This document shows positions 26,786-34,561 of a stretch of 64,000 nt of DNA, piece by piece. Within the stretch, counting starts at the first letter, position 1. Each line of letters opens with the position of its first letter. Both the position numbers and the translations under genes were made by a program. Source of the DNA: JAJFUV01 sp964561215 (GTDB lineage: Bacteria; Acidobacteriota; Terriglobia; Bryobacterales; Bryobacteraceae); assembly GCA_964561215.1 (NCBI GenBank), contig CAZLOS010000011.1, forward strand, positions 1-64,000, given 5' to 3'. The notes below the pieces were generated by a model. The model was given only the letters and a program-made list of their open reading frames with translations. It did no database searches and had not been told where the DNA came from.

Positions 26786-27060
26786 AACATACCGCCACAA
26801 CAAAGCTACCGCTCAAGATTCCCACAGGTTTTGCACATCTGTGGAAATCAACCCGGGGACGGTGGCTTGTTCGGAATCTTGGACCGTCTATGGAGGGCCA
26901 GCCCCTGCGAGTCAGCCTCACTATGTCCAACGGAAGGATAGTCTAACACACTTCCAGCGAGGTGTGTCCATCAATAACAGAACATTTTATCTCGTTATTT
27001 ATCTGTATGTTGGCTAGGATAGAAACTTTACTACTATGGTAGTAAAACAAGTTCTTTCAA
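26786..27060. other. Probable origin of replication (oriC) upstream of dnaA
   Basis: Non-coding stretch between dnaA and the flavin reductase gene. Three DnaA-box-like sites cluster within 31 bases: ATTCCCACA (26818-26826, two mismatches), TTTTGCACA (26829-26837, fits TTWTNCACA) and ATTTCCACA on the minus strand (26840-26848, one mismatch). An AT-rich segment follows at 26985-27060, which would suit the unwinding element, ending in a TAC/GTA palindrome whose strands read TAG-TAG-TAA and TAG-TAA, like DnaA-trio repeats. The change in strand asymmetry around here supports an origin, but none of the boxes is the perfect TTATCCACA. Confidence 0.55.
27027..27046. repeat. Inverted repeat in the AT-rich part of the putative origin
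   Basis: TTTACTAC (27027-27034), spacer TATG, GTAGTAAA (27039-27046): perfect 8-base arms. Candidate roles are DnaA-trio-like unwinding sequence, regulator operator or a hairpin ending the flanking transcript. Confidence 0.55.
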
Positions 27061-27105
27061 ATACGTTTAAGCCTTCGGAATCGCCTCCGGCTTTGCCTGA
27101 CCAGC

Positions 27106-27645
27106 CTAGCCCACCAGACGTGCCCCTGCGTCCGCATCGGCATAGGAAGCGACCAACTGCCCGAAGTAGTAGCGGTGGAAATTGCCACCGGGGTAGCACT
27201 CATCGCGAACCTCGGGAATGAGCAGGTCGGGACGCATGTCACATCGATGCACGATCCGGCATTCGTAGTGAATTACACACTGCCCGATGATCGGCGGGGC
27301 CACCTCGCGGCTCTGGACAGCATCGAGGTTCATCTCCAGGAACTTATCATGGGTGACTCCTGAAACCGTGCCGCAGTGTTTCGCAGCTTCGGCCAACTCC
27401 GCCGGTGGCACGTTGACGGTGAACTCCGGGACTTCCTCCAGCAGTTTGTAGGTGAAGCGGGTCGGCCGCACCATGACCGTGAACACCGGCCTTCCCCACA
27501 TGATGCCTATGGCACCCCAGCCAATCGTCATCACGTTTGGCTTGCCCGCGCGGCCTGCCGAGACGAGAAGCAACCCGTCCTCCCGCATCCTCTGCAGAGT
27601 CTCGGAGTAGTAGTCTGTAAAACGGATTGCTTGCTTTGTCATCAT
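27106..27645 (-). CDS. Flavin reductase-like FMN-binding split-barrel protein
   Basis: A 179-residue protein of the flavin reductase-like domain family (flavoredoxin type). NVMTIGWGAIGIMWGRPVF and FTVNVPPAELAEAAKHCGTVSG are the usual FMN-contact regions, with VRPTRFTYKLLEE between. It likely binds FMN and reduces it or passes electrons to an unknown partner. The C-terminal motif DECYPGGNFHRYYFG is also typical. It is downstream of the CadC-like regulator on the same strand with a 30-base gap, so that regulator may be co-expressed with it. Confidence 0.83.
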   Translation of the reverse strand: MMTKQAIRFTDYYSETLQRMREDGLLLVSAGRAGKPNVMTIGWGAIGIMWGRPVFTVMVRPTRFTYKLLEEVPEFTVNVPPAELAEAAKHCGTVSGVTHDKFLEMNLDAVQSREVAPPIIGQCVIHYECRIVHRCDMRPDLLIPEVRDECYPGGNFHRYYFGQLVASYADADAGARLVG

Positions 27646-27675
27646 TCGTGCTCCTGTTCCCTATTGAAGCAAATC

Positions 27676-28137
27676 CTACAGACCTGCAAAGAACCGAACC
27701 AGGATAATTGCCGCCAGGGTGGCGCCCACCACCGCTCCAACGGACAGGATTGGCCTCCATCGGAGAGACCGTTCAGGAGAGAATTGCGGATTCCCCGTGG
27801 CAGGCTCACCGCTGACCGTCCTGACCTCGACAGCCATCCGGTAACCCTTCTTCGGCACCGTCTCGACATACAAAGCTCCGCCTGGCGCCACGCCAAGCGC
27901 CTTACGTATCAGAGAAACCGTCTGCGCCAGGTTGGCCTCCTCGACGTGCGTGTCCGGCCAGATGGATCGCATAAGGTCGGCTCTTTCCACAAGACGCCTA
28001 TTCGCAGCCACCAGAGCCACCAGCAGGTCGAATGCCTTGGGCGAAAGGTGAACCGGTTGCCCTGCATGCCAGAGACGGTGTTCGCTCGGCACCAGGATAA
28101 AAGGACCGAACTCATACGACACGGTGGGTGTTTGCAT
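27676..28137 (-). CDS. Membrane-anchored winged-helix regulator (CadC/ToxR-like), lacking a sensor domain
   Basis: Residues about 8-105 form an OmpR/PhoB-type winged helix (LSPKAFDLLVALVAANRRLV, SIWPDTHVEEANLAQTVSLI, ETVPKKGYRM), the form found at the N-terminus of CadC and many acidobacterial TPR regulators. A single transmembrane helix follows (about 130-150, ILSVGAVVGATLAAIILV) and the protein stops there at 153 residues. Relatives carry a large periplasmic or TPR domain after the helix. It could be a natural short form or a truncated gene. Adjacent genes (flavin reductase, exported 28327 protein) are possible targets. Confidence 0.8.
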   Translation of the reverse strand: MQTPTVSYEFGPFILVPSEHRLWHAGQPVHLSPKAFDLLVALVAANRRLVERADLMRSIWPDTHVEEANLAQTVSLIRKALGVAPGGALYVETVPKKGYRMAVEVRTVSGEPATGNPQFSPERSLRWRPILSVGAVVGATLAAIILVRFFAGL

Positions 28138-28326
28138 AATCGGGCATCTTTAGGTTTTCGTCAACAAGACCTGACACCTTCTTGAGACGCTTTTGCCGGG
28201 TAATGCCCCTAGTATCGTGATGTGCAACTTGGTCCTGCCCAATTTCCCAGTGTTGCGTATGCATCGATTATAGGCATAGCCGCGCCGGGAGGGGAAGGCT
28301 CGAAGCGCACTTCAACGAAAGAAAGG

Positions 28327-28761
28327 ATGGCTAGGAAGAGAATGCTACGAAAAACCATGACAGTCTTTGCCGGTGTCTGCCTGCTGGCGGCAAGCACGAT
28401 GTTGTCCCAGAACCACGGAGCCCTGAGAGTGAAAGTCCCCTTCCAGTTCAACCTGAAGGACGCGCAACTTCCCTCAGGGGAGTACGCGATTGAAAGAGGG
28501 CCCACTGGAGGCGTCGTGCTCACCTCTAAAAACGGCGCGATTCGCAAGGTGGTCATGGCCACCCCCATTGAATCCCCGACCACACGTCGTGACACACGCG
28601 TGATATTCCGGCGGTATGGCGACGATTACTTCCTCTCCCAGATCTGGGTGCGGTCGGAGCACTGGGGATTTGAGATACCCGTCTCAAAGGCTGAACGGGA
28701 TGTGATCGCACGCAACCAGCAAGCACGCGAGATGGAGCGCGTTGCTGTCTCAGCGCAGTGA
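28327..28761 (+). CDS. Small exported protein of unknown function
   Basis: 144 residues with a signal peptide (MTVFAGVCLLAASTMLS). The mature part is beta-rich with KVPFQFNLKDAQLPSGEYAI, a layout (F.F....LPAGEY.I) I have seen in many small acidobacterial exported proteins of unknown role. The open frame extends upstream to 28222, but the ATG at 28327 is preceded by AAAGAAAGG and followed by the signal peptide. It is divergent from the CadC-like regulator, separated by about 190 bases that must hold both promoters. Confidence 0.72.
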   Translation: MARKRMLRKTMTVFAGVCLLAASTMLSQNHGALRVKVPFQFNLKDAQLPSGEYAIERGPTGGVVLTSKNGAIRKVVMATPIESPTTRRDTRVIFRRYGDDYFLSQIWVRSEHWGFEIPVSKAERDVIARNQQAREMERVAVSAQ

Positions 28762-28831
28762 TCGCCCGCCGCGAACCTGGTCAAATTGACAGAGGGTACG
28801 CCGCCGGGGGAGAATAGTAGCTGTTGGCAGG

Positions 28832-28907
<76 letters not shown>

Positions 28908-28913
28908 TTCTGC

Positions 28914-29876
28914 CTACCTTCCCTCGATTGAACGCTTGGCCCGGATTGCGAGCAATTCCCTTACGACGGTGTTGGTGTTGAGAGCCGTCACTCCGGCCGG
29001 CTCGCACCAGGAAGCGGGACGGAACGGCTTCCGCATGTGTCCGAGGTAGTGGCTGTCGCTTCCCACGGTAAACTGAACGCCGCCCTCTGCCAGGGGTTTG
29101 ATGTCGGCAATAAGCGCCTCGCGGCAGGCCGGGATTTTCCAGTACGCTTCCGTGTCCCAGTTCATCTCGATGTAGATGGACTGACCCTTCAGCAGCTGAA
29201 TCAGTTCCTCCTGCTCACCAGGTTGGAAGAAGCGGTACTCGGCGGCCGTGATCGTCTTCACGTCACGACCCTGCTTCTGGGCCGTTCTCTGCAAATTTTC
29301 GAAGCGCATCGGGAAGGGGTGGAACAGGATCATCGGCACGGGGTACTTCTTTTGCGCGGCCAGTAACTGCCGGGCCCGCCGGATGAGCGTCCGGCCGTTG
29401 GGCGGGGCGCCGCCGTTATTGGGCGAAATGTGGAAGCCCAATACGTCGGCCATGCGGAGCGGCGCGTCTTCGAGACCGCTGTCCAGCTCGCGCTCCGACA
29501 CCTCCCAGCCCTTGAAAACGATCACGTCGCCGCGCCGGGCCACGTTGTCGAAATCCGTCATCAGGGCGCGATGGCCCGCCGCGCCGAGCGGATACAGTGC
29601 GAAGAACTTGCTCTTCTCGCGCCAGGCATCGTACTCAGCCTGCGACCTGCGGTACAGCTCGATGTGGTCGAGCAGAACGAAGACCTTGCGCCCGTCTTTC
29701 ACCGCCAGGTCGATCCACGTCTTCATGTCCACAGGCCGCTCCATGCCGGCGTGCAGGTGCATGTCCATCTCGTGGAGCTGGAACAACCCTTCCACCAGGC
29801 CTTGCCCGGGGACGGGTTGCGTCTGAGCCGTCGCGGCAAACGCGAGCGCGCACATCACCACAATTGACCGGATCAT
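28914..29876 (-). CDS. Exported PHP-domain-like metallohydrolase
   Basis: 320 residues with a signal peptide (IVVMCALAFAATAQT). Metal-binding motifs of the PHP superfamily: MDMHLHAGMER, VLLDHIELY, MILFHPFPMR and the terminal GSDSHYLGHM. PHP proteins are phosphoesterases or related hydrolases with two or three metals; export to the periplasm is unusual for phosphatases acting in metabolism, so the substrate may be an extracellular phosphate ester or something else. Divergent from the M55 gene; 60 bases separate their starts. Confidence 0.75.
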   Translation of the reverse strand: MIRSIVVMCALAFAATAQTQPVPGQGLVEGLFQLHEMDMHLHAGMERPVDMKTWIDLAVKDGRKVFVLLDHIELYRRSQAEYDAWREKSKFFALYPLGAAGHRALMTDFDNVARRGDVIVFKGWEVSERELDSGLEDAPLRMADVLGFHISPNNGGAPPNGRTLIRRARQLLAAQKKYPVPMILFHPFPMRFENLQRTAQKQGRDVKTITAAEYRFFQPGEQEELIQLLKGQSIYIEMNWDTEAYWKIPACREALIADIKPLAEGGVQFTVGSDSHYLGHMRKPFRPASWCEPAGVTALNTNTVVRELLAIRAKRSIEGR

Positions 29877-29923
29877 AATTCTCGCATTGAAACTAACAGC
29901 ATCGCGGCAGCCGGCGCAAGGTG

Positions 29924-29929
29924 TAAAAT
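29924..29929 (+). promoter_or_regulatory. -10-like TAAAAT of the M55 peptidase operon
   Basis: TAAAAT ends seven bases before the ATG at 29937, with no ribosome-binding site between. Candidate leaderless promoter for the three-gene unit. Confidence 0.45.
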
Positions 29930-29936
29930 TGGCCGC

Positions 29937-30782
29937 ATGACCAGATTCAGCGCCGCCCTCTTACTAGCGTGCTCGCTCACGCTTTGCGCGCAGGGCAAGA
30001 AAACCATCTTTGTGATCACGGACGCCGAAGGCGTCGCCGGCATCTGCCGCCAGGAGCAGACCAACAACAAGGACCCCGAATTGCGCCAGTTGCTCGCCGG
30101 AGAGGTGAACGCCGCGGTCCAGGGCTTTTACGACGGCGGTGCGGATGAAGTCATCGTGTGGGATGGTCACGGCGGCAGCTCGACACTTTCCGTTGCCACC
30201 ATCCACCCGCGCGCCAAGCTGGTCATCGGCTACATTGGCGCCAAGTATACTTTCGACCGCCATTACACCGCCTTGGCCTTCGTCGGCCAGCACAGCAGGG
30301 CCAACACACGTAAAGGCATCATGTCGCACAGCTACAATTCGCTGGGTATTCAAAACATGCTGCTCAACGGGAAACCGATCGGCGAAATCGAAGCAGCGAC
30401 GGCGCTGGCCGGGATTTACGACATTCCGGTGATCCTGTTGACCGGCGACAACGCCGCGACGGAGGAAATGCGGTCCATCGTTCCCAACGTGGAAACCGCC
30501 GCCGTCAAGGAAGGGTTGCAGCGTTACGCCTGCATCAGTCTTTCGGCCGAAGCCGCGCGCAGTACGATTCGGGAGGCCGCGCGCCGGTCCATGAGCAAGA
30601 TCGGCCAGATACGCCCTTACAAGATCACGGGGCCTGTTACTCTCGAGATCGAACACACCACCCGCAATTCGCTCAGTACCGACGCTGAACTGATGCCCGG
30701 AACGAAGGTGATCGACGACCGCACCATCCAGTACTTCGGCAAGGATTTTCTGGAAGCATGGCTGCGCTACCGCTTCCGCTAG
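29937..30782 (+). CDS. Exported M55-family D-aminopeptidase (DppA-like)
   Basis: Zinc D-aminopeptidase-like protein, 281 residues. Core motifs: TDAEGVAGI (Asp/Glu metal ligands), WDGHGGSS, AFVGQHSR (H) and LLTGDNAATEE. Members remove N-terminal D-amino acids, which suits D-Ala peptides from peptidoglycan. Unlike Bacillus DppA it has a signal peptide (FSAALLLACSLTLCAQG), placing it outside the cytoplasm. It heads an operon-like run with an alpha/beta hydrolase 6 bases downstream and a YetA-like protein after that. Confidence 0.87.
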   Translation: MTRFSAALLLACSLTLCAQGKKTIFVITDAEGVAGICRQEQTNNKDPELRQLLAGEVNAAVQGFYDGGADEVIVWDGHGGSSTLSVATIHPRAKLVIGYIGAKYTFDRHYTALAFVGQHSRANTRKGIMSHSYNSLGIQNMLLNGKPIGEIEAATALAGIYDIPVILLTGDNAATEEMRSIVPNVETAAVKEGLQRYACISLSAEAARSTIREAARRSMSKIGQIRPYKITGPVTLEIEHTTRNSLSTDAELMPGTKVIDDRTIQYFGKDFLEAWLRYRFR

Positions 30783-30788
30783 AGCGCC

Positions 30789-31610
30789 ATGGCGCGCATT
30801 CCGAACTATCTCGGGTTGCCGCTAATCGCCGCCGCCGGCTACGGCGCGCTCTATTGGTTCGCCAACCGTAGCATCTATTTCCCGTATGTGTACCCGCAAG
30901 GTGACTGGCAAGTACAGGCCGCCTTGGGGGCCCAGGACGTCTGGCTCGAAACCAACGACCGTGTGAAGCTTCATGCGTGGTGGATTCCCTGTGCCGGGTC
31001 GCGGCTCGCCACGCTATTCCTGCACGGCAACGCCGGCAACATCACGCACCGCGCCGCCCACGCGCGCGACATTGCGGCGGCGGGCTCGTCGCTGCTGCTG
31101 GCCGATTACCGCGGCTACGGCAAAAGCGGTGGCCGTCCCACAGAAGCGGGCCTCTATGCGGATGCGGAAGCCGGCTTCGCGCACCTGCTGGCTCGCGGGT
31201 ACAAGCCCGGCCAGATTGTCGTTCATGGCGAGTCACTGGGCAGCGCGGTGGCGGTGCATCTTGCCTCGCGCCACGCTTCGGGCGGCGTCGTGCTCGAAGC
31301 ACCCTTCACTTCTGCTCGCGACGTCGCGGCGAAGCTGCTGCCGCTGATTGGGCCGCTGCTGGTTTGGAGCTACGACTCGCGAGCCAGGATCCACAGTGTC
31401 CGCGCGCCGTTGCTGATCATCCACGGGGATCGCGACGACCTCATTCCGCTGCAAATGGGTCGCGCCCTCTTCAACGAGGCGGCCCCACCGAAGACCTTCT
31501 GGGCCGTGCCCGGAGCCGGCCACAACGACATCGTGGAAACCGCGGGTCCCGCCTACCGCGAGCGCCTGCGCGCCTTCTACAATTCCATCTCAGGTGGCAA
31601 ATCGCCATGA
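30789..31610 (+). CDS. Alpha/beta hydrolase of the BEM46/serine aminopeptidase type
   Basis: 273 residues with an N-terminal hydrophobic anchor (GLPLIAAAGYGALYWFA). Nucleophile elbow GESLG in VVHGESLGSAV, oxyanion loop LFLHGNAGN, LLADYRGYGKSGG, the acid in HGDRDDLIP and the histidine in GAGHNDIVE make a complete triad. Substrate unknown. The stop codon overlaps the start of the next gene (ATGA), so they are translationally coupled. Confidence 0.87.
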   Translation: MARIPNYLGLPLIAAAGYGALYWFANRSIYFPYVYPQGDWQVQAALGAQDVWLETNDRVKLHAWWIPCAGSRLATLFLHGNAGNITHRAAHARDIAAAGSSLLLADYRGYGKSGGRPTEAGLYADAEAGFAHLLARGYKPGQIVVHGESLGSAVAVHLASRHASGGVVLEAPFTSARDVAAKLLPLIGPLLVWSYDSRARIHSVRAPLLIIHGDRDDLIPLQMGRALFNEAAPPKTFWAVPGAGHNDIVETAGPAYRERLRAFYNSISGGKSP

Positions 31611-33913
31611 AACGTCTTTGCCTGCTCCTGCTGATTTCCTCGGCCGCCCTCGCGCAAGAGGGTGTCCTCACTTTTGACAAGATTTCCAAGTATGACCGCG
31701 CGGCCGAACCAGCGTCATTCGGCATCCCATTTCCACAAGGTGTGTTGCGCGACGCCGCGCTGCTTGAGGTAAGTGACGGCTCCAATGCGGTGCCGTCGCA
31801 GACGCGAGTCACGTCACGATGGCCGGACGGCAGCGTGCGGTGGGCTTACGTACGCACGCTGGTGGATTTGCCGGGCAACCGCGGCAAGCAAATTACCTGG
31901 AAGGTTGCCGGGCGCGCGCGAACCCGCACGTCCGCATTGAAAGCCGAGCTTTGCGCGGACGGCTCGCTCCTGGTATCCACCGGGCCGGTCTCGGCGCGCA
32001 TTCCGTCGCAGGGCTTCTTCCCGCTCACTGACGTGAAACTGAACGGCGTGGCGTTCCCTGGCCGCATGGCAGGCTTTGCGCTCCACGCTGGGGCGCGCAC
32101 ATGGTCCACTGCGGATGCAGGCCCGGTAAAGATCGACGTCGTCGAGCAAGGTCCTGTGGCTCTGGTAGTTCAGGTGAGCGGCAGGCACGGCTCGGAACAA
32201 TCTCCCTTCGATTTCACGGCAAACCTGACCTTCTGGGCCGGCAAGCCGTATGTGGAGGTCGATTACCGCGTACTCGCCGCGAGGGGAGATAAAGAGCTGT
32301 TGATCGATAGCTGGACCTGGGAGGCCCGGACCGTCGAATCCGCCCCGCGCGTTCGCGAGGGGCACGGTCACTACGGCGTCGCCGTCAGAGAGTCGGGTCA
32401 GAAAGCTGCCTACTCGTTCGGGCTCCGCGAATTCCGTTTCGACGCCGTCGAGCACAGCATGCAGTCTTATTGGGGTGACTTCTGGGGCGACTGGGTGGGC
32501 GCGTCGAGCGCCCTGGCCGTAACACTGCGCCAGGCGCAGCAGAACTTCCCCAAAGGGATGGAGGTCACGAACAATGCGGTCACCGTCTCGCTCTATCCAT
32601 CTTCCGGCGAAGCATTGCGATTCCCCCTCGGCGCGGCGAAATCCCACCAGATTCTACTGCACTTCCACGAGCCGTCGCTCCCGGTGAAAGAGATCTCAGC
32701 TCGTTCGCTGCAATTCCAGGTCCCAGATATTCCAAAGCTTGCCGCCGCCTGGTATGCCCGTGCGGGCGTGTGGGAAGATCCGGTCTTCGGCGCGCCGTCC
32801 AGCCGACGGGTTGGTGCGTTGCGCTACGATGTGCTGGACAACCGCCCCGTCGGGGTGGGCATGTGGAATTTCGGCGACGAGGTCGATTGGGGCTATACCG
32901 GCCAGGGCCGCGGCCGTGACGACGTCGTTTGGCTCAACAACGAGTACGACCTAACGCACCAGATGTTCTTGCATTGCGCGCGCACCGGCGAACGGCGTTT
33001 CCTCGATTACGCCTTCTCGAGCGCGCGGCACTGGCGCGACGTCGATATCGCGCACGTTTCGTCGGACCCCCTTCTGCGCGGCGGGCACATCGCGCACTCG
33101 CCGCGCCACGTGACCGGCGGCGTGACCCCCTCGCACCAATGGGTGGAAGGGCTGTTCGACGCCTGGCATATGTTCGGCGACGAGAGTGCGCGCGAAGCGG
33201 CGCTCGGAATCGGCGAGAATATCCTGCGGCACATGGCGCTTGCCCGCTACCGGGACGCGGCGCACTCGAGCACCCGCGACATGGGTTGGGCACTGCGCGC
33301 CATGCTAGCGCTTCACCGCGAGACGGGAGACGCACGCTACGCCGAGGCCGCACGCCCCATCGTCGACCTGTTCAAGCGCTGGCACGCCGAGTATCCGGGC
33401 TTGCTCTCGCCCTATACAGATCACAGCCAGGTGCGCGTCGTCTTCATGAACAGCCTGACGCTTGTGTCGCTGGCACGTTACCACAGGCGGTTCCCCGACG
33501 AGGAACTGAAGCGGGTGATTCTCGAAGAAACCGACGATCTGATCCGCAATACGCGGAACGCCAACGGCCTGTTCTTTTACAAGGAACTTCCCTCGCTCGA
33601 ATTCCAGGGCGCCACGCTGCTGGTTCTACAACTGCTCGGCGAGGCCTACCGCCTCTCGGGTGACATAAAGTACCTGGAGGCGGGCTTGCCGGAGATCGAA
33701 TACTTCCTGGCCAACATGAACGGCCGCTTCGAAATCCACACCGGGGCCTCGGAAAAATTCGCTCACTCCGGCGGGGGGTACACCAGAACCTTGTTCTATC
33801 CGCCGGGCGGCAAGTTCATTGGCGTCGCCCTCACGCCGCTCATCGAGTTTCTGGACGCAGCCAAAGCCACGCGTCTGGCCGAAAACCTGGATTGGCAGCT
33901 GAAGCTGAAGTGA
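31607..33913 (+). CDS. Exported PcRGLX/YetA-like glycan-active protein
   Basis: 768 residues. A signal peptide (LCLLLLISSAALAQ) precedes an N-terminal RIFT-barrel-like domain with FGIPFPQGVLRDAALLEVSD and RWPDGSVRWAYV, both typical of the PcRGLX/YetA family of exo-rhamnogalacturonan lyases. The central part is beta-rich and the C-terminal half (about 400-768) is an alpha-toroid with NEYDLTHQMFLHCARTGERRF. Likely acts on pectic or other acidic glycans, but the substrate is not certain. The frame is open far upstream (to 30977) inside the hydrolase gene; the ATG at 31607 is chosen from the signal peptide and ATGA overlap. Confidence 0.77.
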   Translation: MKRLCLLLLISSAALAQEGVLTFDKISKYDRAAEPASFGIPFPQGVLRDAALLEVSDGSNAVPSQTRVTSRWPDGSVRWAYVRTLVDLPGNRGKQITWKVAGRARTRTSALKAELCADGSLLVSTGPVSARIPSQGFFPLTDVKLNGVAFPGRMAGFALHAGARTWSTADAGPVKIDVVEQGPVALVVQVSGRHGSEQSPFDFTANLTFWAGKPYVEVDYRVLAARGDKELLIDSWTWEARTVESAPRVREGHGHYGVAVRESGQKAAYSFGLREFRFDAVEHSMQSYWGDFWGDWVGASSALAVTLRQAQQNFPKGMEVTNNAVTVSLYPSSGEALRFPLGAAKSHQILLHFHEPSLPVKEISARSLQFQVPDIPKLAAAWYARAGVWEDPVFGAPSSRRVGALRYDVLDNRPVGVGMWNFGDEVDWGYTGQGRGRDDVVWLNNEYDLTHQMFLHCARTGERRFLDYAFSSARHWRDVDIAHVSSDPLLRGGHIAHSPRHVTGGVTPSHQWVEGLFDAWHMFGDESAREAALGIGENILRHMALARYRDAAHSSTRDMGWALRAMLALHRETGDARYAEAARPIVDLFKRWHAEYPGLLSPYTDHSQVRVVFMNSLTLVSLARYHRRFPDEELKRVILEETDDLIRNTRNANGLFFYKELPSLEFQGATLLVLQLLGEAYRLSGDIKYLEAGLPEIEYFLANMNGRFEIHTGASEKFAHSGGGYTRTLFYPPGGKFIGVALTPLIEFLDAAKATRLAENLDWQLKLK

Positions 33914-33922
33914 CCAATTGAG

Positions 33923-34561
33923 CTAATCCAATTCCTCAAGCGACACCAAGCCGCGCTTGAGGGCTTGGACGATGGCCTGCGCCCGGTTCTCCACTGCGAG
34001 CTTTGCGAGGATGCTTGCCACGTGGGTCTTCACCGTCTCCTCTCCAATCGAGAGCGTCCCGGCGATTTCCTTGTTCGCGCGTCCCAGGGCCAGTTGCCTC
34101 AGGACTTCCGTTTCACGCGGTGTCAGCTCCTCGTGCGGTTCGGCGGCTGTCAGTACCGCGCGGGCTACGGCCGGATCGATGTACGTCTTCCCGCGCGCCA
34201 CCGCGCGCACCGCGGCCAGCAGCACTTCCGGTTCGGCGTCCTTGCGAACGTACCCGGCGGCGCCCGCCCGCAAGACGCCCATCATGCGCGCCTCGTCGGT
34301 CGATGCGGTGAGTGCGATCACGCGCGTGGAGCGCGAGACCTCCACGATGCGGCGCGTGGTTTCGACGCCGTCGATGCCTCCGGCAAGCAGCAGATCCTGT
34401 AAAACGATCCGGGGTTGCCACTCGCCGAGGTGCTCGAGTAACTCCTCGCCGGAGGATGCGATGCCGATTACTTCGAGATCCTCGAAGGATTCCAGGTACG
34501 CTTTCAAACTGCGCGCCACCACGCGGTGGTCGTCCACGATGACGATAGTTGTCCTGTTCAT
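33923..34561 (-). CDS. LuxR/NarL-family response regulator
   Basis: 212 residues: receiver with DD at 10-11, phospho-acceptor D56 (RIVLQDLLLAGG) and lysine in YVRKDAEPEVLL, then a LuxR-type HTH (LTPRETEVLRQLALGRANKE). The start at 34561 overlaps the stop of the kinase gene (ATGA). An in-frame extension upstream lies inside the kinase gene and is not used. The receiver has LQDLLLAGG in place of the common MDIxMPG, so loop contacts differ. Confidence 0.92.
   Translation of the reverse strand: MNRTTIVIVDDHRVVARSLKAYLESFEDLEVIGIASSGEELLEHLGEWQPRIVLQDLLLAGGIDGVETTRRIVEVSRSTRVIALTASTDEARMMGVLRAGAAGYVRKDAEPEVLLAAVRAVARGKTYIDPAVARAVLTAAEPHEELTPRETEVLRQLALGRANKEIAGTLSIGEETVKTHVASILAKLAVENRAQAIVQALKRGLVSLEELD

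Noticed and set aside
30977..31606. 210-codon upstream extension of the YetA-like gene
   Set aside because: It lies within the alpha/beta hydrolase gene in another frame and is low-complexity; the signal peptide starts at 31607.
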